DNA of 64,000 bases from Astragalus membranaceus (taxonomy: Eukaryota; Streptophyta; Magnoliopsida; Fabales; Fabaceae): the NCBI GenBank assembly GCA_039519185.1, contig CM076847.1, positions 1,922,001 to 1,986,000 on the forward strand, in the 5' to 3' direction. A program made the position numbers and the translations under genes. Shown in pieces: positions 1-12,110 of this stretch. Under the pieces are notes generated by a model. That model did not search any database and was not told the DNA's origin. It saw nothing but the letters and a program-made list of their open reading frames with translations. The number at the start of each line of letters is the position of its first letter. Position 1 is the first letter of the stretch.

Positions 1-997
1 AAAGATCTCCCAAACATGGAAGCCTATGATTAAAGGAAGAGATAGGGTTGAATGCTACGACAATGGATATGCGTACAAAACCAAGATCAAGAAAAATTTA
101 TTTGCATTTAGAAGATAAAATCAAACTGTCAGTCTAAATATATATCAAGATTAGTTAAAATTCATAATGGGTTATACCATTTTTAATGTGTTTAATATAA
201 CTTGTACAAAATTGATATAGTTGCTCCTTTCTTGATTGTTAATTAAGAATTGTTTCTGTTTTCAGCTCTTGGCATTAAAATTTTATAATTGAATTTCAAA
301 TTATTTCTTAGTGTCTTAACCGATTTTTTAATTGTCTTGTAACATATTGCCTTGTGCGAAAATAGTTTAGAACCCATTAGTAACATGGGTATGCAATGGT
401 TCCAACTGAATGGGCAATGAAAGAAAATAGAGGAGAAGATAGAGACAGACACTTTCCAACTGAATGGGCATAGACTTCATATTATATCTATGATTTAATC
501 AGTTCATAAAATTGAATAACCATGTTATGTTATTATTTCAATCTTCTTCAGAAACTAGTTACACCATACTTCCTTTCGAATTCATCCTCTTAAAAGCTAG
601 AGGGGAGTCAAAAAAGACATTTGGTTTTATATTAAGGAAATTTCTGTCCCTAGCTTTTGAGAGAGACACAATTGAGAAAGATATAATTCTTCAGAGAAGT
701 CATATCAGACCAGAATTAAATTAAGTGGCAGAGTGAGTATCACCAAATTCAATTACACCACAGTACAAAACTTAACAAGCCAAAATAGTTGTTACATATT
801 CATACAACTTAGGTAATTCATCTCATCATATAATCTATGTTGCTCCTCTGAGAATCATATACTACAGCAATCTAATCGTCCTTATTTTGGCTAAAATGAT
901 ATCCCAAGAAACAACTCTTGTAATAGTAATCCAAAGCCAACAGTGATCCACAAGTTCTGGATTAAAAAAAGGAAAAAAATACAGAAACTCAATGGAT
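1..997. other. intergenic, 3' flank of transketolase
   Basis: No convincing gene. The stretch is AT-rich with short open frames that lack coding character. A 17-bp motif is directly repeated at about 400-416 and 454-470. The part nearest 997 should contain the transketolase 3' UTR on the minus strand; I could not place its poly(A) site with confidence. Confidence 0.6.
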
Positions 998-3900
998 CTA
1001 AGAAACTTCTTTGGCAGCAGCTATAACAGCTTCCTTGGTGATGCCAAATTCCTTGTATATTTTACCTGCTGGAGCACTTGCTCCGAATCGATCAATACCA
1101 ATGGCTTTTCCGAAGCTTCCAACAATCCTATGCCAACCAAATGTTGATCCTGCTTCAATGCTAACTCTAGCTGTTACAGCAGCAGGGAGAACACTCTCCT
1201 TGTATTCATCTGACTGGTCATCAAAAAGTTCCCAGCTAACAAAAGAAACAACTCTTACAGCTTTTCCTTCCTTCCTCAAATCGTCAGCAGCAGCAGCAGC
1301 GATTTCCAACTCAGAACCAGTTCCGATCAAGATAACATCGGGTTTGTTACCCGATGAGTTGTCTGATATGATGTAGCCACCCTTTTCAACTCCTTCAATA
1401 GAAGTTCCTGGAAGGTTAGGCAACTTTTGCCGAGAAAGGGCAAGAATTGAAGGTCTCTTCTGGTTAAGCACAGCAACTTTGTATGATCCAGCGGTTTCAT
1501 TACCATCAGCTGGACGAAGCATCAAAACATTTGGCATGGCTCGGAAGCTTGCCAAGTGCTCTATTGGCTGATGAGTTGGCCCATCTTCTCCAAGTCCAAT
1601 TGAATCGTGAGTCATAACATAAATAACTCTGGCTTCACATAGGGCAGAAATTCTTATGGCAGCTCTCATGTAGTCAGTGAAGACAAAGAAAGTTGCACAG
1701 TATGGAATGAATCCAGGACTATGAAGAGCAATACCATTGCAGATTGCTCCCATTCCGTGTTCTCTAACACCAAATCGAACATTGCGCTCTTCTGGAGTAG
1801 CCTTTTGGAAATCTCCAAACGATTTCAACAGGGTCATGTTTGAAGAGGCAAGATCTGCACTGCCACCAATCAGACCAGGAAGAACCTTAACAAGGGCATT
1901 TAGATTTGCCTGAGACAGATTTCTCGTAGCATCAGCAGGTGTTTCTGGAGTGTATGTCTGAAAATTGAAAACAAATGGAAGTGTGATCAATATTAACTTT
2001 ATCTTAAAACTTTGAAGGCAGTGCAGACTAGAAGCCAAAAGTATGATTATAAAGGTTTAATGATTAATGAACATGCTATTTAATACGGATTTTAACATTT
2101 ATTGACATATGATTCAATATAAAGTTTGACAATTTACTCACAGGAAGAGCTTTTTCCCAACCAGCAGGTAATTCACCAGTAATTATAGACTTTAGCTCTG
2201 CAGCTTCCTCTGCGTATTTCTTCTCATATTCAGCAAACTTAGCATTCCATTCAGCTTCAAGTGCGGCGCCCTCAGGGGTATGGCGACTCCAATGCCTGAA
2301 TAATGTGAAGCAAGTTTTATTCACAATCAGGAAAATTTTAGGAGACTAACAGTAAAAGGAAATAAAGATATAACTAACTTTGCATTCATACTTTTTAACA
2401 TCTTCTGGCACATGGAAAGGCTCGAATGGCCATCCAAGATTCTTCCTTGTAGCGTCAACTTCTTTAGCACCCAATGCGGCTCCATGAACACTGTAGGAAT
2501 TAGCCTTATTTGGAGAACCAAATCCAATGGTAGTGGTTACCTGTGAAATAACAACCGAAATTAATGAAATACCAACCGAAATTAGTGGTTACCTGTGAAA
2601 TAACAACCGAAATTAATGAAATACAATATGATCAATATCAAAGGCGAATAAAACCAACATAAAACCTAAAAGACAAAACAAGGTTTTCTTTCACTACAGC
2701 AATTGCATTATGCCACTTCGACTAGTATAATCAAGTCATACAACATAAACGATGGATTGGATAAATTGATTTACTTGAAAGGCTATTTTGAGCAACTAAC
2801 CTTGATCAAAGTAGGTTTGTCTTTGACAGCCTTTGCTTCCTTAATGGCGGCACGAATTTCATCATACCCAGTATTTCCATTCTTGACCCAAATTACATGC
2901 CATCCAAGTGCATCAAAACGTTTATCAACATCCTCAGTGAATGCAATTTCAGTATCACCGTCAATGGAAATGTGGTTGTCGTCATAAAATGCAATAAGCT
3001 TCCCTAGACCCCAGTGACCAGCAAGTGAGGCCGCTTCATTTGAAATTCCTTCCATTTGACAACCATCCCCCAATATAACATACCTAGAGGAGAAAACCAA
3101 AAGGCAAAAAAAACAAATATCATTAGCAATTAGAAAAATACACACCAGGCAAGCAAGGCATTTAGATTTGCAAGATTATCTTACGTGTAATGGTCAACAA
3201 TTTCACTGTCAGGCTTGTTAAAGCGTGCAGCCAAGTGTTTCTCAGCAAGTGCCAATCCAACAGCATTGGCAATACCTTGACCCAAAGGACCTAAACAACA
3301 AAAACACAAAGATAGTTTAGTTGGGATTACAGAAGTATGAAGCACCGACATTTGGATAGAGGACATGTACACTGTCTGACACCAACACTTCAATTACTTC
3401 TATTTTGTCAAATCATTATTAGTGTCTATGTGCCCGTGTATGTGTTGTGTCCGGTATCCATATCGATGCTTCATAAACAGAATTAGAGAACAAGGCTCAT
3501 CATCATAGTAAGACATACTTTTATTATGACCATGTTATGAGAACTACCTGTGGTGACTTCAATTCCATAAGTCTCAAAATTCTCAGGGTGTCCAGGAGTC
3601 TTGCTTCCCCATTGTCTGAATTGTTTCAAGTCTTCTTCCTATTATATTATTCAAAACACAGTAAATTCAGCTAAATCAGTGAAAGTAGAATGGATCCCAT
3701 ACATTGAGTAAAAGCTACAAATCACCGATACAGACACAAACACCAGACACGACATAGACACACAGACACCGATAATAATTTTATACGAACACCAAACACG
3801 ATCGACACAGACACATAGACACAGATAATAATTTAAAACATCTTCAATCTGAATTGTCAATGCTACATAGAGTGAGAGTAATTAAGAAGAGTGAGCATAT

Positions 3901-4386
3901 ATATACCTTGACACTATCATAGCCAGCAAGGTGAAGGAGAGCATACTGAAGCATACATCCATGGCCAGCAGACAAAACGAATCGGTCACGGTTAAACCAA
4001 GAAGGATTCTTAGGGTTATATCTCATAACTTCATCGTAGAGAATGTGACCCATAGGAGCACAACCCATGGGTAAACCGGGATGACCGGAATTCGCTTTCT
4101 CAACGGCATCGATAGCAAGGAAACGAATGGTGTTGACTGATTTCTCAACCAGAGAAACTTCAGCGGTCTTATCGATTGTTTCAACGGCTGTGGCACGAAC
4201 CACGGTGGCCCTGCGACGGGAACCGGTTGAAGAGGTAGCCGGTTTGCAAGAGGATTTGAGGGCGGAGAAAGATAGGGAAGGGAGTGAAAGTGTGGATGTG
4301 GAAAGTGCGATGCGATCAGAACCGTCTAAAAAAGCAGCACGTGATAGAATTGCTTGTGATAGATGAAGAGTGGAAGAGGAAGCCAT
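998..4386 (-). CDS. TKL: transketolase, chloroplastic (7 exons)
   Basis: Plastid transketolase moves two-carbon ketol units between sugar phosphates in the Calvin cycle and pentose phosphate pathway, using thiamine diphosphate (TPP) and Mg. Exons on the minus strand: 4386-3907, 3638-3548, 3290-3185, 3083-2801, 2540-2392, 2295-2142 and 1957-998 (TAG at 1000-998). All junctions are GT/AG and together give 740 residues, the usual plant length. The first ~65 residues are Ser/Thr/Ala/Arg-rich, as in a transit peptide, followed by the family start KSVNTIRFLAIDAVEKANSG. The TPP motif begins GDG at about 231 and ends in the Asn of DDNHIS at about 262. The catalytic Glu lies in REHGMG (about 487), and THDSIGLGEDGPTHQP follows. 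Oddities: Arg at about 531 (CEARVIYV), where I remember Gly in plant homologues, and a duplicated splice acceptor before exon 5. Family assignment is secure; the exact start is inferred from the transit peptide. Confidence 0.96.
2531..2624. repeat. 52-bp tandem duplication across the exon 5 acceptor
   Basis: An identical 42-bp block occurs at 2531-2572 and 2583-2624 (period 52). Each copy contains, on the minus strand, the pyrimidine-rich tract, the CAG acceptor and the first bases of exon 5 of transketolase. The acceptor at 2541-2542 gives the correct frame; the upstream copy at 2593-2594 would add 52 nt. Confidence 0.9.
3336..3475. mobile_element. MITE-like element in transketolase intron 2
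   Basis: 140 bp bounded by inverted repeats of about 16 bp (TATGAAGCACCGACAT and its near complement at the right end). The interior is rich in GTGTC/GACAC words. Flanking bases share ACAGAA on both sides, a possible imperfect TSD. The similar GACAC-rich run at about 3715-3840 in intron 1 may be a relic of the same family. It has no coding capacity. Confidence 0.55.
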
Positions 4387-4976
4387 TGTTTAAGAATTCA
4401 CCAAAACAACAACAACTAGATAGAGTGTACTATGTAAGTGTTGTTGTTGTTGTTGTTGGTTTGAGGAAAGGGGAGGTGAGATGATCGATCGGATTATAGT
4501 TATAGATTAATAGAATGATTTGGTCGTGCGGTCTACAGGCTGTGGAAAATCTCAGCCTATGCTTCTCGTTATCTATCTTCTTTCCCTACTTATCTACCTC
4601 TCAATCTCCACATCTCAAACAAAAAAAATCTTCACCCTTACATTACATAATCCAAATGCAAATAAATATATTTCATCTTTTTTCTAATTTCTAATAATAG
4701 GATATTCGAATCTCCTTCTTTCTGGTTTTTTTACTCATAAAACAATGTTTTTTATGGCCTCCATGGCTGCTGTTTTATTTTATTTTTAGGCTCTCTCAGT
4801 AGCGGATAGCAGATGAGATTAGCGTATTTGAATAGCATGTGACGAGTACAAGTGTTTGGTAAGCACTAGCATTTAGCGTTTTTTAAACGTTACTTCAACT
4901 AGTGTTTTACCCTTATTATTTTTCTTAAATTACTTCTATTTCCCCGTTAAACATTTTGTCATCATTAAATAATTTA
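4387..4976. promoter_or_regulatory. transketolase 5' flank and putative promoter
   Basis: Region upstream of the minus-strand ATG at 4386. On the minus strand the bases just before the start are rich in CAA/GTT triplets, typical of a leader. The next few hundred bases are AT-rich with pyrimidine runs. I see no single decisive TATA box or light-response element. The flank is cut off by the transposon starting at 4977. Confidence 0.4.
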
Positions 4977-7086
4977 GGCTAAATCAGGGGCGGATCCAGG
5001 ATTTTAGAATAGGGTGTTCCTCAGTGGCGGACCCAGGACCCCAGAGTCGGAGGTGTCAAATTTTTTAAATACACAATTTGCTAAAAATATAATTAAAAAC
5101 AACTATAATATATTTAAATATATAAATTATACATTTCATAATGACAGTAATCCCCCACTGCTGGTTGCATTAACAAATTCAGCAATATGGGGACACCGAC
5201 TTTCGGGTTCAAATCCAGATGTGACCGTGCGATAGTGTGTCTGTAGTGTTTATTTGCCAAATTGTCTAAGTTGGTAAAAAAACTAAGTAACAGGAAGATG
5301 CAGGATGTGATTTACTAGGATCCACTGAAATAGCAAATATTAAAGGTCCATAAACTCTTCTTGTTGGTATGCCAGTGGTTCCTTTTCCAGCCCAGTAGAA
5401 GTGAATCTTCAAAGTATGTTCTGTGACACTAGCATTAAAGGTCTTCACAATTGTGTGGTGTTTTTTTTATAATAAAATGTGTGGTGTTTGGGTAAGTGAA
5501 ATTTGGGTCTTTGGTGCAAATGGATGCAAAATATGAGTGTTCCTTTTTCTTCAGGAGTAAATAGGGTGTTCCTTCAATAACACTAAGACAGGATGTATTA
5601 CCACCAAGACAGGATATTTGGGGTGTCTTAACACTAAAAGAGGATATTTGGGGTGTTCCCGAGAACACAGGGAACACCCCCCGAATCCGCCTCTGGGCTA
5701 AATAGCACTTTTGGTCTTTTATGTTTGCTCTAGGTTTCACTTTGGTCCATTATCTTTCTTTTTGTCCGTTTTGGTCCCTCATGTTTCATTTTTGTTTCAT
5801 TTTGGTCACTGCCGTTAGTTTTGGCTAACAGACGCCACGCTGGCAGTTAACTGCTGACGTGGTGTCCTCAATTTATTAAATGACGTGGCAGAAATAAGGC
5901 ATACTCATTTCCACATCAGCAATTTCGTTTTTGAAATTAAATAAAACATAAAACAAACATAAACATAAAACAAAAATAGAGAAAACAAAAACAGAAGTTC
6001 TGGAAAAACTGCAAAGATTAAAACTCATTTCTCAATCAAAAATGAGAAATCAAAAATAGAAGTTCTGGAAACAAAGAAGAAGAAAGACGAAGTGAGTGAG
6101 AAGACGAAGACGAAGATGAAGAGAGTGCGAAGCAAGACGAAGGAGAATCGAAGCAAGACGAAGGAGAATCGAAGCTACTGGAAGCATAAACGATGGAAGA
6201 TGAAGGAGAATCGGAAAGGGGTTTTGCCATTTTGAAGGTAAGAACACAAGCAATGAGAGGGACCAAAATGAAACCAAGGAAAAACAGAGAGGACTAAAAT
6301 GAAACAAAAGAGCATCATCAGAGAACCTAAATCTGGAACTCAGATCTGCAACAATGGCGAAATAGAAGCTCCAAAAACCATTAATCTTACCACGAAATAC
6401 CTACAGCCCCAGAATTCGAATAACACATTTCTCCCCACACAAACATTCAGGTGAAGCTTCGCGTTCACGTTGGGTTGATAGACCAAATGATGGGTAGCTG
6501 TTCGAATTGGAAGATGCCATTAACTCAGTAGGGAGAAAGATGAAGATGATAGTTTCCAATTTATGGTTTAGGGTTCTCAAATAGGGGTGATGTGGTGAGG
6601 AAGATGAAGATAGGGTTTTAAATGGGGGTTATGTTGTTGCTGTTCTTGAAGCTGTTCTTGAGAAGGGAGAAGGAAGATGGATTCTCAGATTTTGTTTTTA
6701 AGTTTTGTTCTTGAAGCTGTTCTTGAGAAGGGAGAAGGAAGATGAAGTTGTTCTTGATTTTACGGTTTAGATGATTTTACGGTTTATGTTTTTTGTTTTC
6801 TCTATTTTTGTCTTATGTTTATGTTTGTTTTATGTTTTATTTAAATTAAAAAACGAAATTGCTGATGTGGAAATGAGTATGCTTTATTTATGCCACGTCA
6901 TTTAATAAATTGAGGACGCCATGTCAGCAGTTAACTGCCAGTGTGGCGTCCGTTAGCCAAAACTGACGGCAAAGACCAAAATGAAACAAAAATGAAACAT
7001 GAGGGACCAAAACGGACCAAAAAAATAGATAAAGGACCAAAGTGAAACCTAGAGCAAACATAAAGGACCAAAAGTGTTATTTAGCC
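4977..7086. mobile_element. non-autonomous Mutator-like element, long TIRs
   Basis: A perfect 9-bp TSD, AATAATTTA, lies at 4968-4976 and 7087-7095. The ends are GGCTAAATAGCACTTTTGG and its near complement at 7086. Terminal inverted repeats run about 290 bp (left 4977-4984 plus 5704 to ~5990, right ~6795-7086). The interior (~5990-6795) is purine-rich with GAAGA runs and has no transposase. TIR length and a 9-bp TSD are the hallmarks of the MULE superfamily. The left TIR is split by an hAT element. Confidence 0.88.
4985..5695. mobile_element. non-autonomous hAT element nested in the MULE TIR
   Basis: A perfect 8-bp TSD, GGCTAAAT, lies at 4977-4984 and 5696-5703, with termini CAGGGGCGGATCC and its near complement GGATTCGCCTCTG-type right end. 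An 8-bp TSD with CAG...CTG ends is diagnostic of hAT. Subterminal copies of GGTGTTCC recur near both ends. A second terminus-like motif, CAGTGGCGGACCCAGGA, starts at 5022, so the left end may itself contain a fragment of a sister element. No transposase is seen in 711 bp. Confidence 0.87.
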
Positions 7087-7484
7087 AATAATTTAATCAT
7101 TAATTAAATATATTTTTATGTCATTTTACATTTATCAGTTGTTTTAAGTTTTAACTGCTAGTTTTACTAAAATACATAATTTGCTATTAGCTAGCTTATC
7201 CGCTATTCATTAACTCATTCGTTATCCGCTATTTGCTCATCTGATATCCGCTACTTTTTATCAAAGAGCCTTAGTAAGGAATGTTGCATTGAGATCTCTT
7301 ACCTGCTAGAAGTAGGGATGAGACCTCTTGCATACCAAATCCCCCGCACATATGAATAAAAACTTTAGTACTCGTTCTCATACTCTCCACTCGCTCTTAT
7401 TATCGGCACTTTAATTATGAAAAAAACATAAAAAAAAACATCACAATTCAATTTAAAAAAGAGATCATTTTTTAAAATCTACTC

Positions 7485-7550
<66 letters not shown>

Positions 7551-8147
7551 GAATAGTGTTACGGAGTATTTTCTAATTTTTGATCTGTATGAAAATTCAT
7601 AAGCTTGACATACTTTATAAATAGGCTTGTTTTACGATAAGAACTTTATAAATTGCCTTTAAGTTAATTGTTGGATCGGAAGATTTCAGTTTTTATGCAA
7701 AAATTATTTTTTGGGTATAAATCGGGTATTCTCTGCGTGCAATTGTAGAGACTAATCCCCTCAAGAGATTTAACATTGCTGCATGCCCAAACCTGAATTC
7801 GAACTCCGGACCTTGCTATCGGGTATATGCAAAAATTATTGATCGATGTAAGTTTTAATTCATTATATTTATCATATTGAGAATGCTAGTAACACATTTC
7901 GCAACGCTTGCTTACTTTCCGACAAACATCTTTTTATTGGTGGAAATTCAAATGTGTCTCTAAATCATTTGAGTTCAATATAAGTTTTGAGCTAAAAATA
8001 GTGTGTTATAGAACATGATATAATATTTCTCATCATGCAAATGTAAATAATCAAACAGTGTGTCGGATTTTACTGGAACTTTTGGGCTGCAACCTTAGTG
8101 TTGGCTGAGATTTAGGGTTGGTGCTTGGGTGTAAGAATAATAGAAAT
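7087..8147. other. AT-rich intergenic with a microsatellite
   Basis: No gene. It holds a (TA)n run at about 7487-7540. A degenerate segment at about 7715-7830 has a reverse-strand word, GAGTTCGAATTC, that resembles a pol III box B, possibly an old SINE relic. Confidence 0.5.
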
Positions 8148-8498
8148 TGTTCTGTACCTTGTAGTGCTGAGTGGACTGCAGTTGATAGGTCACCTGCTGC
8201 CTGGCCGGAGATTAGTACGAGCCCGGGAGAGGTACCTGCGAAGCCACTCCGACGCTCAAGTCATTATTGAGAATAGATGAGTGATTTAGCTAGGAATGAG
8301 AAACTCTCTCTTTATGGCAATGTGTGCCAGTATTTATAGGGAATTGTGCCTGTGGTGGGTCGTTGGATCGGTATAGTGAATCTGAGTCATCCAAGTATGA
8401 GACTCATGAATGGGCTTGTGTATTGTGGATATGGATCACAGTGATTGGGCCAGTCCATGTCTAAGTGCTGAATGAGCCTCTTGGTCCAGTCCAGAACA
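8148..8498 (-). repeat. 3' LTR of the gag-only gypsy element
   Basis: Direct repeat partner of 12111-12461, with several substitutions between copies. On the minus strand it follows a polypurine tract (CTGGGGGGCAAC). Confidence 0.85.
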
Positions 8499-8689
8499 GT
8501 TGCCCCCCAGGCCGAGATTATTCCGAAGGATGGTCTTGGCTTGAAGAATTTTTGTCGATCTGCCCGGAGCGTTACTTCATCTGTCTTGTCTGGTCGTATA
8601 GGATCTCTTCACCGCGACCGTGACCCACACCTCCCTTGGTGTAATCCTTGTGTCAGGCACTTAGCTAAGGTGTCGTATCCAGATGTTGG

Positions 8690-9640
8690 CGTCCTCCTGG
8701 GCGCCTTGTGCCAAGGTGCTGTGTCCTGATGTTGGCGCCTTGTGCCAAGGTACTGCGTTCTGATGTTGGCGCCCTCCCGGGGGCTTTGTGTCATGCGTCC
8801 TGATGTTGGCGCCCTCCTGGGCGCCTTGTGCCATGCGTCCTGATGTTGGCGCCCTCTTGGGCGCCTTGTGCCAAGGAGCTGGATGCCGGTTTACGCGTGA
8901 AATGTTGGCGCCCTCTAAGGCGCCTGGATGTCGGTTTGCAAGGTGCCTGGGTGCCAATTTGCGCTTTGGTGTCTGGCGCCCACCTAGATGCCCTCCTTGG
9001 TGCCGGTTTACGTCTCGATTTGGTGCCCACCTAGGCGCCCTCCTGGGTGCCGGTTTGCGCTTTGGTGTTTGGCGCCAACCTAGGCGCCCTCATGGGTGCC
9101 AGTTTGCGCTTTGGTGTTTGGCACTCACCTAGGCGCCCTCCTGGGTGCCGGTTTACGTTTTGGTTTGGCGCCCACCTAGGCGCCCTCCTGGGTGCCGATT
9201 TGCGCTTTGGTGTTTGGCGCCCACCTAGGCGCCCTCCTGGGTGCCGGTTTACGTTTTGGTTTGGCACCACCTAGGCGCCCTCCTGGGTGCCGGTTTGCGC
9301 TTTGTGTTTGGCGCCCTCCTGGGTGCCGGGTGCTAGACACCTTCCATGGTGCCGGATCCTGCTTTGAGTTGGCGCCTTGGTGCTGGGCGCCTGGGTGCCG
9401 GGTGCTAGGCATCTTCCATGGTGTCGGGTCCTGCTTTTATTTGGCGCCTTGGTGTTGGGCGCCTGGGTGCCGGGTGCTAGGCACATTGCATGGTGCCGGG
9501 TCCTTCTTTTATTTGGTGTCTTGGTGCTGGGCGCCTGGGTGCCAGGGGCTAGGAACCTTCCATGGTGTCGGGTCCTACTTGTTGTTGGCGTCTGGCTGCC
9601 GTGTCTCATGACATTGGTGCCCTTACTGGGTGGGTGCCTT
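8690..9640. repeat. GC-rich compound minisatellite with GGCGCC cores
   Basis: Three blended arrays built on a GGCGCC-containing motif. About 8690-8870 has units of ~35-45 bp. About 8980-9330 has units of 46-49 bp (CACCTAGGCG recurs near 9028, 9077, 9126, 9173, 9222 and 9268). About 9340-9600 has units of ~70 bp (GGCGCCTGGGTGCC recurs near 9389, 9458 and 9529). Long open frames on both strands here are artefacts of periodicity. It lies between gag and the 3' LTR. Confidence 0.9.
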
Positions 9641-9775
9641 GTGCCTGGCTGACGTGGGCGTCATGACCTTGGTTGCTTTGTGCCACCATCCTTTCAAATT
9701 TTAAGTAGATAGTTGCTAAGTTTGCATTGCTTTAGGAAGATGAGTTTGTCGACGCCCGTCGGGACAATTTGTAAT

Positions 9776-10096
9776 GAAGTATACCCTTAACATAGTTTAC
9801 CAAGACTCGGCCTGGATAGAACTCGCCCAAGGGGTTGTGACCATCAAGGTCAGCTTGAAGTATACCCTTGTCATAGATTACCAGGACTCGGCCCAGATAG
9901 AACTCGCCCAATGGTTGTGACCACCAAGGTCAGCTTGAAGTATACCCTTGGCACAGTTTACCAGGACTCGGCCAGATAGAACTCGCCCAAAGGGTTGTGA
10001 CCACCAATGCCAGTTTGAAGTATACCCTTGGCACAGCTTACCAGGACTTGGCCTAGATAGAACTCGCCCAAGGGGTTGTGACCACCAAGGTCACTT
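9776..10096. repeat. 80-bp tandem repeat, four copies
   Basis: Units start with GAAGTATACCC at 9776, 9857, 9937 and 10017 (periods 81, 80, 80), with a few substitutions between units. It sits inside the gag-only element, downstream of gag. Confidence 0.92.
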
Positions 10097-10448
10097 ATTT
10101 GTTTTGGTGTGCCATGGCACTCTTAACTCCTTGGAGGGATGGTCTTGGCTTTGAGCTAATGTTGCGGTTGCCTCTGTGATTCGGGCAGTCCCTCCCTGTA
10201 GGGTATGTTGGGTCTCAAACTTGCCTTGCTCCACCCCTAACTAAGGAGTTGGACCATTTTTCTTTCTTGATCTTAAGGAATTTTCTTTGGAACAAGTGTT
10301 AATGCCAGTGAGCTAGAGCAAAAACTGTAATTGCAAGCTGAACTTTTGTTAATCATTCATATCGAGCTTTTACATTCTGTCTTCGTGCTTAAACAACAAA
10401 ATTCTTAACTAGGCCTAGCCCTAGGTTCGGGTCCTGATGCCCTGCTCC

Positions 10449-12040
10449 CTATTCAGAGTCACGGGTCTCATCCTCTTCTTCATTCATGTACTGAGAGAGC
10501 TTCCCTTCGCGGATTAGCTCTTCAATGTCATCCCCGAGGGTGTTGCATTTGCCGGTACTGTGCTCATAACCTTTGTGATAACGACAGTACTTCTTAGAGG
10601 TTCGGCCTTTCCTTTGCACGAGCGGTTCGGGTTGTTTGATGTCCCAAAACTCCGCGTCCACGCATTCGGCAAGGATCTCAGCCTGGAATGTGTTCAGCAG
10701 AGAGTACTCTGAGAAGCGACCTTGTCGGGGTCGGGACTCCCGAGGAGTTCTCTCATCTTGAGCTCCCTTCTGCCATGGTTCTTCAATGGCCTTGTAAGCC
10801 AGCTCGTCCTCCTTGCTGCCAACTTTGGCTTCCTCTTGGTACGCCGTGTTGTCTTCTTCGTAGTCGATGTACTTTTGTGTCTTCTGAAGGAACTCATCAA
10901 GGCTTCGGGGATTGTTAAACCCCACGCCCCTTTGAAACAAGCTTTCTTTCTTGAGGCCATCATTCATCCAAAAGAGCCTCCTCTTGTCTTCAAGGTTCCT
11001 GACGTTGGCAGTCTCCTTGTTGAACCTTTCCAGATATTCTCTAAGTGTTTCTTTCTCTCCCTGCCTGATCGCCCTAAGAACTTCTTCAGATTTTGGCTTC
11101 AAGCGAGAGGCGGCAAAACGAGTCGTGAACATGGTAGCTGGCTGCCCCCAGGATGATACTGAGTTTGGTTTTAAATCTTGGAACCAAGCTAGTTCTGAAT
11201 CCGTGAGAGTGAGGGGAAAGATCTTGCAGTGGACGGGTTCTTTTGCCCCCTGTAACGCATCATGATTGAGAAGTAGGCCAAATGCCTGTCAGGGTCCCCA
11301 GTCCCGTCATACGTTTTGAGAGCTGGGAGCTTCTCTAAGGTCCTCGGAATTGGGCAGTCATCAACCTTCCTAGTGAATGGTCCTTCATTGGAGGTCCATC
11401 GCGAGTTGTGAGGTGACCAGTCCCCGAGATCTATATCTCGACGGTCACGTCGGGCTGGAGATCTCCTCGAGATAGATCTATTGCGATGCCTCTTATGGGC
11501 TCGGCTCCGCGACCTCTCGCGAGAATTGGAGGTTGCGAGCGATGAGGTCTTGGGGAGAGACCACTCAGGCCAGTATGTACCGTTAGGCGAGGTTGGAGGG
11601 GTGCTTGTAGGTGAATCTGATCCTTGGTGCCTGCCGCGTCGAGGAGTAGAGTGGCGAGCTTGCTTCCGTGTAGATAGAGAGCGATGATTGTGATGACGCC
11701 TGGGTGGAGATCTGCGGCGCCTGGAGCTCATTGCCCTTGGGGAAGGGGTGTTCCAGCTAGGATGGGGTTGCTCAGGCATGACTGTCATTCGTCTCTCTAT
11801 TTGCCTGAGGCGCGCTTCTTGCTGCAACATAGTCTGGGTGTGGTTGCACAGCAGGTCCAAGAGCTGGCAGATGGTCACCGCATCCCCAGGTTGGACGGGG
11901 ATCTGGATAGAGGCTGGCTGGGGTGCCGGGACCTGAATGTCTTGGTCTGGCGTGGAAGCAGCAAGGCCTTCGGGAGTGCCCTCTGGCTGGGGGTGCGGAG
12001 CGACAATGCTTTGGACTCGGGGTATACCTCTGGGTGCCAT
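10449..12040 (-). pseudogene. gag: Ty3/gypsy gag, one frameshift
   Basis: Structural capsid/nucleocapsid polyprotein of the gypsy element. The N-terminal part (from 12040) has a proline-rich leader, then an Arg/Ser-rich stretch, then the start of the retrotransposon gag fold (LPALKTYDGTGDPDRHLAYF). The frame ends at 11189. The capsid homology continues in another frame that is open from about 11280 to 10449 and includes LRAIRQGEKETLREYLERF and a C-terminal YCRYHKGYEHSTGKC motif followed by an acidic tail. So a single small indel near 11250-11280 separates the halves. It is likely inactive unless bridged by frameshifting. No pol follows. Confidence 0.8.
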
Positions 12041-12110
12041 GGGAAAGCAGGAGGAAGTTCAAAACGTATAGATGATGTGAAAGATAGATATCTCCCACTG
12101 TGGTCGCCAA

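Noticed and set aside
5161..5235. tRNA-like word GGGTTCAAATCC inside the hAT element
   Set aside because: A lone box-B-like word without an A box at the right spacing or a cloverleaf; not enough for a tRNA or SINE call.
6036..6307. Ser/Phe-rich minus frames in the MULE interior
   Set aside because: They come from GAAGA-type purine repeats between the TIRs and have no transposase or host-gene motif.
9192..9652. Long open frames on both strands in 8.6-9.65 kb
   Set aside because: They arise from the periodic GC-rich minisatellite; translations are Cys/Gly/Ala/Pro-rich and repetitive on both strands with no domain.
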